Source of the DNA: CBDAPI01 sp965248635
Lineage (GTDB): Bacteria > Acidobacteriota > UBA6911 > RPQK01 > CBDAPI01
Direction: 5' to 3'
Assembly: GCA_965248635.1 (NCBI GenBank)
Contig: OZ252114.1
Location: 2,480,001 to 2,544,000, forward strand
Length of the DNA stretch: 64,000 bases
The stretch's first letter is position 1; the number at the start of each line of letters is the position of its first letter. The position numbers were made by a program, and so were the translations under genes. Shown in pieces: positions 27,635 through 35,933 of this stretch. The notes under the pieces were generated by a model. The model ran no database searches and was not told where the DNA came from. It saw nothing but the letters and a program-made list of their open reading frames with translations.

Positions 27635-29095
27635 ATGGATCCGCTTCTAGAGAAACCGCTGTTGATGACCCGGCGCCACTTCTTCGGCAGAACTGCGAAC
27701 GGTATCGGAACGGCGGCGTTGGCTTCACTTCTTAACCAAGATCTGCGTTCCGCCACGACAAGCCCGACTGAAAGTCGGCCCTATCCAGGGTTGGCGGGTT
27801 TCCCGAACTTCGTGCCCAGAGCGAAGCGGGTTATCTATCTGTTCCAGTCGGGCGCACCGTCGCAAATCGAGCTGTTCGACTATAAACCAAAGCTCGCGGC
27901 CATCCGCGGGACGGACCTGCCCGAGTCAGTCCGCCAAGGGCAGCGGCTCACAGGAATGACCTCGGTTCAGGACCGCCTGCCTCTCGCCGACTCACCCTTC
28001 AAGTTCAAGCAATACGGTGAGTCAGGAACCTGGCTCAGCGAGTTATTGCCACACACAGCTGGAATCGTAGATGACATTTGCCTGATCCGATCGATGCACA
28101 CCGAGGCCATCAACCACGATCCGGCGATCACCTTCTTCCAAACCGGTGCGCAGATCGCGGGCCGGCCGTCGATTGGCGCCTGGCTGGCCTACGGCCTGGG
28201 CAGCGAGAGCCAGGACCTGCCTGCCTTCGTCGTGATGGTGACGAAGGGCAGCGGGGGACAGCCGCTCTACGACAGGCTCTGGGGCAGCGGCTTCCTGCCG
28301 ACAAAGTATTCCGGGGTCAAATTCCGATCAATTGGCGACCCGGTGCTATATCTTTCGGACCCTCCTGGATTCACACGGGAGAACCGACGGGACTACCTGG
28401 ATGTGCTCGGTCATTTGAACGAGAAACGGTACGAAGAGTTCGGGGACCCTGAGATCTCAACTCGCATCGCGCAGTACGAGATGGCATTCCGCATGCAGGC
28501 GTCCGTACCCGAGCTCACAGATCTTTCAGACGAGCCGTCTCATATCTTCAAGCTATACGGCAAAGAGGCGAGGGAGCCGGGTACGTTCGCCTATAACTGC
28601 CTGCTGGCACGGCGGCTGGCTGAGCGTGGCGTGCGTTTCACGCAGATCTTCACGCGCGGTTGGGACCACCATTCCAACCTGCCCTCACGGCTCCCGCCAT
28701 TCTGTAAGCAAACGGATCAGGCCTCGGCTGCTCTGATCAAAGACCTCAAGGACCGCGGAATGCTCGACGACACGTTAGTTGTGTGGGGCGGCGAGTTCGG
28801 CCGGAGTGTCTATTGCCAGGGACGGCTCACCGACGACAACTACGGCCGCGACCACCACCCGCGCTGCTTCTCGATTTGGATGGCGGGTGGAGGGGTGAAA
28901 GCCGGCCTCGTTCACGGCGAAACAGACGATTTCAGCTACAACATCGTCCGCGATCCGATTCATGTTCACGATTTACAGGCCACCATCCTGCACTTGCTGG
29001 GGATCGATCACAGGAAGCTGACTTTCAAGTTCCAGGGACGTCACTTCCGGCTCACAGATGTGCACGGCGAGATCGCGAAGCCGATCCTTAGCTGA
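27635..29095 (+). CDS. DUF1501 protein with Tat-like signal
   Basis: A 486-residue protein of the alkaline-phosphatase/sulfatase-like superfamily. RRHFFGRTANGIGTAALASLL near the start looks like a Tat signal, so it is probably exported folded. Family markers: RAKRVIYLFQSGAPSQIELFDYKP, DICLIRSMHTEAINHDPAITF, ERGVRFTQIFTRGWDHHSNLP, VVWGGEFGRS, GRDHHPRCFSIWMAGGGVKAG and VHVHDLQATILHLLGIDH. The His and Asp residues in these motifs match metal positions of the superfamily. It almost always follows a PSCyt/DUF1553 gene, and the same arrangement recurs at 58637-62629. Substrate unknown. Confidence 0.92.
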   Translation: MDPLLEKPLLMTRRHFFGRTANGIGTAALASLLNQDLRSATTSPTESRPYPGLAGFPNFVPRAKRVIYLFQSGAPSQIELFDYKPKLAAIRGTDLPESVRQGQRLTGMTSVQDRLPLADSPFKFKQYGESGTWLSELLPHTAGIVDDICLIRSMHTEAINHDPAITFFQTGAQIAGRPSIGAWLAYGLGSESQDLPAFVVMVTKGSGGQPLYDRLWGSGFLPTKYSGVKFRSIGDPVLYLSDPPGFTRENRRDYLDVLGHLNEKRYEEFGDPEISTRIAQYEMAFRMQASVPELTDLSDEPSHIFKLYGKEAREPGTFAYNCLLARRLAERGVRFTQIFTRGWDHHSNLPSRLPPFCKQTDQASAALIKDLKDRGMLDDTLVVWGGEFGRSVYCQGRLTDDNYGRDHHPRCFSIWMAGGGVKAGLVHGETDDFSYNIVRDPIHVHDLQATILHLLGIDHRKLTFKFQGRHFRLTDVHGEIAKPILS

Positions 29096-29198
29096 CTCGC
29101 CCGCTTAGAACGTGAGTACTTAGAGATGACTCCAGATCATCCTCAGGACAATTTCTGATCTCAGGCAAGCTGCCGGATTCCTCTATACTTTCTAAGAC

Positions 29199-29290
29199 CC
29201 TACGTCGAAGAAAACACCGCTCTTAGCCATTGATATTGGAGGGACCTTCACCGACCTGGTTTTGCCCCACAGTCCGCTCGGCACCTATCC
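29199..29290 (+). pseudogene. hydantoinase/oxoprolinase N-terminal fragment
   Basis: The frame reads KKTPLLAIDIGGTFTDLVL, the N-terminal ATP-binding signature of the HyuA family, and loses similarity after about 30 codons. The rest of the 29096-29646 interval has no recognisable gene; a frame around 29410-29550 (SKVGRKYLRTVAYQAALGR) looks coding-like but is not identified. The interval is probably the scar of a larger deleted locus. Confidence 0.5.
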
Positions 29291-29646
29291 GCTCTTTGAT
29301 GGCGTGACTTGGTGGGCTGTTGAGGTTGCACGCGGCGAGAATCTTGCGTACACTCTCTCTCGAAAACACTTTCCTATCTGCCACAGTCGTGGACCTGGCA
29401 AAGCGAGCTGCTGGTGATTAGCAAGGTGGGGCGCAAGTATTTGCGCACGGTGGCCTATCAGGCGGCACTGGGAAGGCGCATCGACTCTTCGAAGGCGAAT
29501 TCCGACAATGCTATCAGCGAGCCCTGCACGGAAGGTGCGGCGCAATTGTAAGCGTAAGGCCTGGTGGAAGGTGGTGCCGACAAAGTATCTTAATTGGCTT
29601 CGGTACTATATTTCATCCAACGCGGTTTTTTTAAGGAGGCGAGAGA

Positions 29647-30879
29647 ATGCCCAGTTTAAAAGTTTGCTCCAGACTCTTGATTATTGTCCTTGCAGTGGCT
29701 GGCGCCGCCTGTGCAAATCGTCCTCCTACTCTAAATTGCGTGGCAGCGACAGTAACTGAAGGCGATCAAGTGGTCCTGCAATCCAATGCTGCAGACCCGG
29801 ACAAGAACGCCCGGCTGACCTTTGACTGGAGCTCGGAGGCAGGGACGCTGGATGTACAGAATGGCTCGGCAGTTTTTGACTCTACCGGGCTGGCGCCAGA
29901 CAATTACACTGTTCTTCTGGAGGTCCGTGACGAAATGCCAGGCCCCCCCCGTTCTTGGTTCTGTTACGGGGAGCATGTTGCCAACTGCGAGCTGCAGGTC
30001 GCTGTTGAAAAACACAAGCTCCCCCCAACGGTTACCTGTGATCCCTCCCTCGCGAGTGTCATAGAGGGTGAATCGCTCACTTTGAGGGCTCCAGCTTCTG
30101 ACCCCAATAATGATGCATTGAGCTATGGATGGGCGGTGGACGCTGAGAGGCTCTCGGCCGATCAGGAGTCCATCACATTTGGTAGCGTGGGCCGCTCGAT
30201 CGGAACACATGTTGTGAGGGTGACAGTAACCGACGTCGACGGATTGACCGCTCATTGCGACTTCAACGTCACCATCCAGCGTCGGCCCAATACAGACCCA
30301 AAGTGTCGCTTGAGTCTAGACGAGACGACCGTCTATCGGGGTGGTTCTATTACAGCCGCAGTCGAGGCTTCAGACAACGAAGGTGACCCCCTCTCCTACT
30401 CTTGGAAGGTCGACGGTCAGGACTCCCCGGGCAGGACTCCTTCGAGAGAGGTCGACACCAGCAGTATGGCGGGCGGAGCCCACACAGTGACAGCCATTGT
30501 CCGGGACGATCGGGGAGGTAGCTGCACGACTGTCGAGACCTTTAACGTGCGTGAGAAGATCACTCTACAGCTGGATAAACGCCTGGACAATGTTGCCAAA
30601 GCCCAGCTGGACGAGATTGCCCTCAGGATGCAGCAGGGGCCCAGGCTGAGCGCCCTCATCACCGGACACACGGACGATCGAGGCAGCGAGAGCTCCAATC
30701 TGAGAGTGGGTGGGCGTCGGGCAGATGCGGTTCGGGACTACTTGGTCAAGCAACACGGCATCGACGAAAGCCGCATCGAGACCCAAAGCTCGGGAGAAAG
30801 CCATCCCGTGGCCGACAACCAGACCCGCGAAGGGCGCGAACAGAACCGGCGGGTCGAGATTGAGCTGTTCGTGGAGTGA
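29647..30879 (+). CDS. OmpA-family lipoprotein with PKD/Ig-like repeats
   Basis: A 410-residue outer-membrane lipoprotein. The signal ends in the lipobox AGAAC at about residues 18-22. Three Ig/PKD-like repeats of about 90-100 residues follow, each with an (S/A)DP(D/N)..A.L...W or similar pattern (AADPDKNARLTFDW, ASDPNNDALSYGW, ASDNEGDPLSYSW). The C-terminal OmpA domain (about 300-408) has ITGHTDDRGSESSNLRVGGRRADAVRDYL and the NQTREGREQNRRVEIEL end, which bind peptidoglycan. It probably tethers the outer membrane to the wall and displays the repeats. The OmpA part is close, even at DNA level, to the one fused to the gene at 45635. Confidence 0.9.
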   Translation: MPSLKVCSRLLIIVLAVAGAACANRPPTLNCVAATVTEGDQVVLQSNAADPDKNARLTFDWSSEAGTLDVQNGSAVFDSTGLAPDNYTVLLEVRDEMPGPPRSWFCYGEHVANCELQVAVEKHKLPPTVTCDPSLASVIEGESLTLRAPASDPNNDALSYGWAVDAERLSADQESITFGSVGRSIGTHVVRVTVTDVDGLTAHCDFNVTIQRRPNTDPKCRLSLDETTVYRGGSITAAVEASDNEGDPLSYSWKVDGQDSPGRTPSREVDTSSMAGGAHTVTAIVRDDRGGSCTTVETFNVREKITLQLDKRLDNVAKAQLDEIALRMQQGPRLSALITGHTDDRGSESSNLRVGGRRADAVRDYLVKQHGIDESRIETQSSGESHPVADNQTREGREQNRRVEIELFVE

Positions 30880-30929
30880 TTTAGAATCCGGGTGCTGCGG
30901 CAGGCAAGTTGAGTGTAGACGATTCGGTT

Positions 30930-32360
30930 CTAGTGAGCAACCGGGGTGCGCGCGAATGCCGGTGGAGGCGTCAGGTCAGCCGCTTCCGCCAGTAACGGCT
31001 TGATTTCCCCAACAGCCTCGCGAAAAGCACGCACCACTCGATCGACTTCGGCTCTTCCCATAACGGTTGAGGTGTTGAAAGAGCCCCTCGCGGCTGCAAA
31101 GATTCCTCGATTGAGCAGAGCCAGATGAAGCCAGGGCCAGATGCGTTGCCGGTCGTCCAGGGAGCTCCGATAATCCTGCACCGGCGGGGCCGCGAACTGG
31201 ACATGCAGGATTGATCCCATGCCTGTTGCGTGGGCGCTGATGCCCGACTCATCGAGTACACCTTGCAGTCCACGACGCAAATCGTCTCCCAGCTCGTTGA
31301 GGTGAGCGATGGCGTCTTCGTCGAGCAGCTCCAGGCCGGCGACACCGGCCGCCATGGTGATGGCATTCCCATTGAATGTCCCCGAATGGGAGATCGCGGC
31401 ATGCCTACGGGGGTCAAACAGGCCCATTACATCCGCCCGACCTCCAAAGGCTCCGATTGGCAACCCTCCGCCGATCACCTTGCCGAAGGTCGTCAGATCC
31501 GGAGTGACACTGTAAAGACCCTGGACTCCACCTACTCCCAGCCTGAAGGTTTGAATTTCGTCGAATATGAGGAGCACGTTGGCCTGCCGGGTCGCTTCCC
31601 GCAGCGACTCCAGGAATTCCTTTCGAGCCGGAAGGGCGCCTGCTGCACCCATGAGCGGCTCGACGATGACCGCAGCCAGCTCATCCTGCCGGCTTCGGAT
31701 CAGGTCGGTAGTCGTTTCGATGTCATTGAAAGGGGCCACCAGAACTTCATCCACCATCCGGGGGGATAGACCCTTCCCTTCAGGCCTTCCCCGGGGCCAA
31801 ACGGGTGGCTCTGAACCCGGTTCCACACTGACTTGAACCGAGTCATGAGTTCCGTGAAAACCACCCTCCATTTTGAGAATCTTGGAGCGGCTCGTGAAGG
31901 CGCGCGCAACCCGCACCGCGTTCATGACGGCCTCCGTGCCGGAATTGCAGAATCGCACCAGCTCGACCGAGCCGACCCGCCGGGTGAGGGCGTCGGCCAG
32001 AGCGATCTGGCTTTCGTCCGGAGCAGCGTAGGCCGTCCCTCTGGCAGCCTGTTTGACAATAACCTCCGTGATCCGTGGATGGGAGTGGCCATGGACGAGG
32101 GTTGTGTAGTTGTTGAGTAAATCCAGATACTCGTTACCGTCCACATCGCGTAGACGACACCCTTCACCGAGTTCCATGAAGATCGGATAGGGTCGGTAGA
32201 AGACGCTGGAGCGGGTGTCGCCACCCGGCAAAGTCTGTAACGCCTGCTGGTAGAGACTGCGAGAACGGTAGGTTCTTGCTTCGTAAGTTTCCAGGATCTG
32301 TCCCTGGATGGTGGCAACGGATTTCATGAAATGAATGTCTCCAAGAAGTATCGTTTTCAT
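30930..32360 (-). CDS. class III aminotransferase, glutamate-1-semialdehyde aminomutase-like
   Basis: A PLP enzyme of about 476 residues. Class III motifs: RLRDVDGNEYLDLLNNYTTLVHGHSHP, VRFCNSGTEAVMNAVRVAR, KMEGGFHGTHDS, LLIFDEIQTFRLGVGG and TTFGKVIGGGLPIGAFGG, whose Lys binds PLP. It resembles HemL but has substitutions in the substrate region and lies far from any heme gene, so it more likely acts on another amino acid or amine. The ATG at 32360 was chosen because AGGAG lies 5-6 bases upstream; the next ATG at 32327 is possible. The frame has no lesion. Confidence 0.88.
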   Translation of the reverse strand: MKTILLGDIHFMKSVATIQGQILETYEARTYRSRSLYQQALQTLPGGDTRSSVFYRPYPIFMELGEGCRLRDVDGNEYLDLLNNYTTLVHGHSHPRITEVIVKQAARGTAYAAPDESQIALADALTRRVGSVELVRFCNSGTEAVMNAVRVARAFTSRSKILKMEGGFHGTHDSVQVSVEPGSEPPVWPRGRPEGKGLSPRMVDEVLVAPFNDIETTTDLIRSRQDELAAVIVEPLMGAAGALPARKEFLESLREATRQANVLLIFDEIQTFRLGVGGVQGLYSVTPDLTTFGKVIGGGLPIGAFGGRADVMGLFDPRRHAAISHSGTFNGNAITMAAGVAGLELLDEDAIAHLNELGDDLRRGLQGVLDESGISAHATGMGSILHVQFAAPPVQDYRSSLDDRQRIWPWLHLALLNRGIFAAARGSFNTSTVMGRAEVDRVVRAFREAVGEIKPLLAEAADLTPPPAFARTPVAH

Positions 32361-32629
32361 GATCGCTCCTGGGATCGGCCTTGAGAACCCGTTCTGCTGG
32401 CGGCTCCGAGGCACCAGCCAAAGCTCAATCTCAGTCTTGCGACCGAGGCTTCCTTATGGCTTAATGAGACACCAACGCGAAATGGAGGTCAACCGATTTC
32501 CGGCGGAGATTCAAGTTTCCTTGCTCTCGATGAACGTCTCTGTCTTTCCGAGCCAGGCCTGACCAGAATTTACAGAAAAAGTTCCGCTACTCGCTTGTTT
32601 GTGCAAAGCGAACTATCTTTGCGAAATAC

Positions 32630-32816
32630 TAAGGGCTCGCGGAGAAATAACTTGGTAGAATTGGCGCTTAGATTTGCATCAGATTTGGCCGCGAACGATT
32701 GAGCGAAACCGCAGGCGTAGCCGGGTCTACGTTGAGGATTTCGCGATTGAGGAGCGACCGAAGATGGTGTGAAGATGAGATGCCAAAATGCCAAGTTATT
32801 TCTGCGCGAGCCCTAA
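32630..32816. mobile_element. MITE-3, about 187 bp
   Basis: Near-perfect terminal inverted repeats of about 28 bp: the left end reads AGGGCTCGCGGAGAAATAAC from 32632 and the right end GTTATTTCTGCGCGAGCCCT ends at 32814. The core contains a second inverted pair (ATTGAGCGAAACCGC near 32697, GCGATTGAGGAGCG near 32742) around GTAGCCGGGTCTACG. No coding capacity. It ends about 30 bp before the cyclase start and may supply or interrupt its promoter. Confidence 0.75.
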
Positions 32817-32845
32817 GAACCCTATTACTGAGAGGTGTCCAGATC

Positions 32846-33898
32846 ATGGAGATCAGAAACTTTTCCCGAATCCTGTGGCTCATCGTTGGGCTCTCAGCGG
32901 GCCTGGGATCCGCCCTCGGAGAAGAGGGTGAAGCGAGCACTAAGAAATGGAAAAAGGGGGCTGGATGGGGCTGGGTCTGGGGTCCGAGCGACGAGGTAGG
33001 TGCGCTGAACGAGATGACCGATGCCAGTCGCCTGGCGGCCGTAAGGTTGGTACAGGAGGGGAAGGTCTTCGACCTGGGGATCACCTATGATCGAACTTCT
33101 TATAAATGGCCCGGACATTCACCTGCTGAGATCCTGAGCTTCCGCACCCCAGAGGGTACGAAGAGGCAGGCTGATCTGAGCTTCGTCGACAACCCTTCGG
33201 GAACCGCATGGCACAGCTGCGCGCTTTTCATTAACGATAACGTCGCCACGCAAATCGACAGCCTGGCCCACGCCACCGAAGGAAGTGACAACCACTGGTA
33301 CAATGGCTTTCGAGAGCAAGATTTCGGGGGAGACTGGGGACCTCGCCGCTGTGATGCCACCACCATACCTCCGGTGGTAGCCCGGGGAGTTCTGATCGAT
33401 GTGGCCGGACACAAGGGTGTGCCTGTACTTCCGAGTCACTACCGGATCACCATCGAGGATCTAAGAACTGCCCTTGCGGCCCAGAAGACGGAACTAAGAC
33501 CCGGTGATGTGGTGTTGATCCGGACTGGTACCCTGCAGTTCTGGGGTGAGTCCGGGAGTGATCATGCCAAGATTGGCCAACACGATTCGGTGGGTATCGG
33601 CCTCGAGGAAGCCCGCTGGTTGGTGGAGCAGAACGGCACCATGATGATCGGCAGCGATACCTCTGGCCTGGAATGGCTACCCTCACCAGACGAGGTCGAG
33701 GCTTACCACCAAAAAGCCAGGACTTTCATGCCCGTGCACCGCTACCTGCTCATCCAGCAGGGAGTCCATGTGGCCGAGTTTCACTACCTCGAGGATCTGG
33801 CCAGAGAGAAGGTTTACGAGTTCCTGTACATGTGTGCGACCAACAAGATCAAAGGCTCAACTGCTGGCTTTACGCTGAGACCAGTGGCTCTCAGGTAG
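32846..33898 (+). CDS. secreted cyclase-family hydrolase (kynurenine-formamidase-like)
   Basis: A 350-residue metal-dependent hydrolase of the cyclase family (PF04199), which opens amide or ester bonds with a zinc or manganese centre. The ATG at 32846 opens a signal peptide (NFSRILWLIVGLSAGLGSALG). The catalytic region has HSCALFINDNVATQIDSLAHAT, in place of the usual HxGTHxDxPxH, so the metal site resembles the longer fungal-like branch of the family. RPGDVVLIRTG and the late HRYLLIQQGVHVAEFHYLEDLA stretch match the rest of the fold. It converges with the transhydrogenase 17 bp downstream. The substrate cannot be predicted. Confidence 0.85.
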   Translation: MEIRNFSRILWLIVGLSAGLGSALGEEGEASTKKWKKGAGWGWVWGPSDEVGALNEMTDASRLAAVRLVQEGKVFDLGITYDRTSYKWPGHSPAEILSFRTPEGTKRQADLSFVDNPSGTAWHSCALFINDNVATQIDSLAHATEGSDNHWYNGFREQDFGGDWGPRRCDATTIPPVVARGVLIDVAGHKGVPVLPSHYRITIEDLRTALAAQKTELRPGDVVLIRTGTLQFWGESGSDHAKIGQHDSVGIGLEEARWLVEQNGTMMIGSDTSGLEWLPSPDEVEAYHQKARTFMPVHRYLLIQQGVHVAEFHYLEDLAREKVYEFLYMCATNKIKGSTAGFTLRPVALR

Positions 33899-33915
33899 GA
33901 GAACGCATGTCAGGA

Positions 33916-35226
33916 TTACCAGATCTTCATCGAGTCCAAGAACAACTTCGCGATGTCTTTGGCGCCCGCGGGTCGCGGAGACAGTTTTGTGACCCGGTGT
34001 TGGGGCAGTGTCCCTTCGACGAGTTGAGGAATGTCGTCTTCAGTAAAGCCCATCTCGAGAAGACCATTTGGAACATCAAGGTTGCGCATCAAGCCAATAA
34101 GCGACTGGACCAGGATTTCACCGGCATCGGCAAGAGAAGCACCTTCCACGTCGACCCCCAAAGCCGCAGCTGCGTCCAGGTGCCGCGAGGGACACGCACT
34201 CGCGGTGAAACGAAACACCGCCGGAGCTGTGAGGGCCACCGATACTCCATGGGGCACCATGGGGTGGTCCTTGGGATATCCATCCGGATAATAGTCCCGC
34301 ACCATGCTGCTGACGGGATAAGACATCCCATGACAGAGATGAACTCCGGCGTTTCCAAAACCCAGACCGGCGTAGGAGGCGGCCATGATCATCTGGGTTC
34401 GGGCTTCTTCGTCAGCAGGGCTTTCATAAAAGCGTCGAAGATACTTGCAGACCATCCGGATCGACTGCATGGCCCAGATGTCACTGACGGGATTTGAACC
34501 TTGATAGGCCGGACGCAGCAAAGGGCTCTCAGGGTAGGGGCGCTTCGTGAAGGGTAAGGCCGTATACGACTCGAGAGCATGGCAGAGGACATCAAGACCG
34601 GTCGAAGCGATCACCGGCGGCGGTAGCGTTCGAATATTCTCTGGATCGACAAGCCCCAATGTAGGTTTGAGCCGCCGGTGGGCGATTCCGGTCTTGGCTC
34701 GTTTCTCGGATAGATCGAAAATGGCGACTCCGGTAGCCTCGCTGCCGGTGCCTGAGGTGGTTGGAACTGCAATCAAGGGCTTCAGCGGACCTGGGACCGG
34801 CCTTGCCTCCCCCAGAGGTGCATTCACATAGGCTAAGAATTCCGCCGGATAGGTCGAATACAAATTGGCTGCCTTGGCGGTGTCAATCGTAGAGCCTCCG
34901 CCCACGGCCACGAATCCATCGTATTGACCCTTTGAGGCGACCTCAATTGCTTCCTGAAAGGATTTGTCGTTCGGCTCGATTCGCACTCTGTCGAATAGAT
35001 CGTATTCAATGCCTTCTCTCTCCAGCGACTCGGAGACGATTTCAACTGGTCGAAGTCTCGCCAAATCCCTGTCGGTCAGAACCAGCATCCGAGCAGCCCC
35101 AATCTCTTGAAGATCCATCCCGATTTCGGCCGTGACGCCCGCCCCGAAACGCAGGCTGGAGGTGGCCATCTCGAAGGCAAATTCTGTCTTATTCACGAAA
35201 CGATCTCCAGCGCCTGACCCGGACAC
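33916..35226 (-). CDS. hydroxyacid-oxoacid transhydrogenase-like iron ADH
   Basis: A 436-residue group III (iron-containing) alcohol dehydrogenase that looks like the animal ADHFE1/HOT enzyme, which oxidises 4-hydroxybutyrate to succinic semialdehyde while reducing 2-oxoglutarate. Shared features: FVAVGGGSTIDTAKAANLY, PLIAVPTTSGTGSEATGVAIFD, RPAYQGSNPVSDIWAMQSIRMV, AGLGFGNAGVHLCHGMSYPVS and HPMVPHGVSVALTAPAVF. Metal ligands lie in DVLCHALESY and HLCHGMSYP. The length fits. The gene reads against the cyclase gene. The long space upstream (707 bp) suggests its own promoter. Confidence 0.88.
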   Translation of the reverse strand: MSGSGAGDRFVNKTEFAFEMATSSLRFGAGVTAEIGMDLQEIGAARMLVLTDRDLARLRPVEIVSESLEREGIEYDLFDRVRIEPNDKSFQEAIEVASKGQYDGFVAVGGGSTIDTAKAANLYSTYPAEFLAYVNAPLGEARPVPGPLKPLIAVPTTSGTGSEATGVAIFDLSEKRAKTGIAHRRLKPTLGLVDPENIRTLPPPVIASTGLDVLCHALESYTALPFTKRPYPESPLLRPAYQGSNPVSDIWAMQSIRMVCKYLRRFYESPADEEARTQMIMAASYAGLGFGNAGVHLCHGMSYPVSSMVRDYYPDGYPKDHPMVPHGVSVALTAPAVFRFTASACPSRHLDAAAALGVDVEGASLADAGEILVQSLIGLMRNLDVPNGLLEMGFTEDDIPQLVEGTLPQHRVTKLSPRPAGAKDIAKLFLDSMKIW

Positions 35227-35933
35227 GACTCCGAATAGCTCTCAGCAGCAGGCCAGGGGGCGTAATTCTCCTCGACAAGATTGCTGGCTCCAGGTGACTG
35301 GACGAGTCCAGCCGGCCGACCACCGGTTGAACCCGGCGTTGTTCATTCCTCATATCAATTCGCCCCGAGTTCCTATAGGCTCACGTACAGTCATGCAGAC
35401 CACCCAGGTACAAGTCTCTTCCTTGCACCAGGGTCTCCATTTTCCGATCGGCCACCGAGCGATGGAGCATCCAGAAACCGCAGTCGGAGTGCGCCTCTGT
35501 CTGCCCGGCAACCAGGGCGAGTGACCTTTCTTGCATTGCCAAAAACTTTCTGAAAAAGGAAGCGGTCGAGCAGCCCGCAGTTTTCTGTGATTGTGGCATG
35601 CTCTTCGCATCAAATCCAGTGATCCGTGGGACGAAATCGCCCTCGGTGGGACGGTCGCCGGCACTGGCTGCAAAACGATACTGACCGCCTTCGTGAAGCG
35701 GGTACAGAGCCTGACCGCCCAGGCCAACCAAGATCACACCAAAAAGAAAGCAGTTCCGGACAGTGCACTAGAGACCGATTGAAAAGAATGCCTAGACCTT
35801 GGCAGTTGAGGACTCAAGGGAAGAGATAGAGGCCCTTTTTCTCCATGGAGCTTCCAGAAAAACGCTTCGGCTGGCTGCCCCTGCGGGGACCCTTGGTGCA
35901 TGATAGAAGCACTTGCAGCCAGGAGACCCCGAA
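35227..35933. other. intergenic region with a bare MITE-2 end
   Basis: No certain gene. A minus-strand frame of 118 codons (35381-35737) has no recognisable domain. At 35754-35771 the 18 bases TTCCGGACAGTGCACTAG equal the right end of MITE-2 exactly, with no partner end within 200 bp, so it is a scar. The rest looks like decayed coding sequence. Confidence 0.5.

Noticed and set aside
34485..34515. Second T-loop-like motif on the minus strand (GGTTCAAATCCC)
   Set aside because: It lies inside the transhydrogenase gene and encodes the conserved QGSNPVSD stretch.
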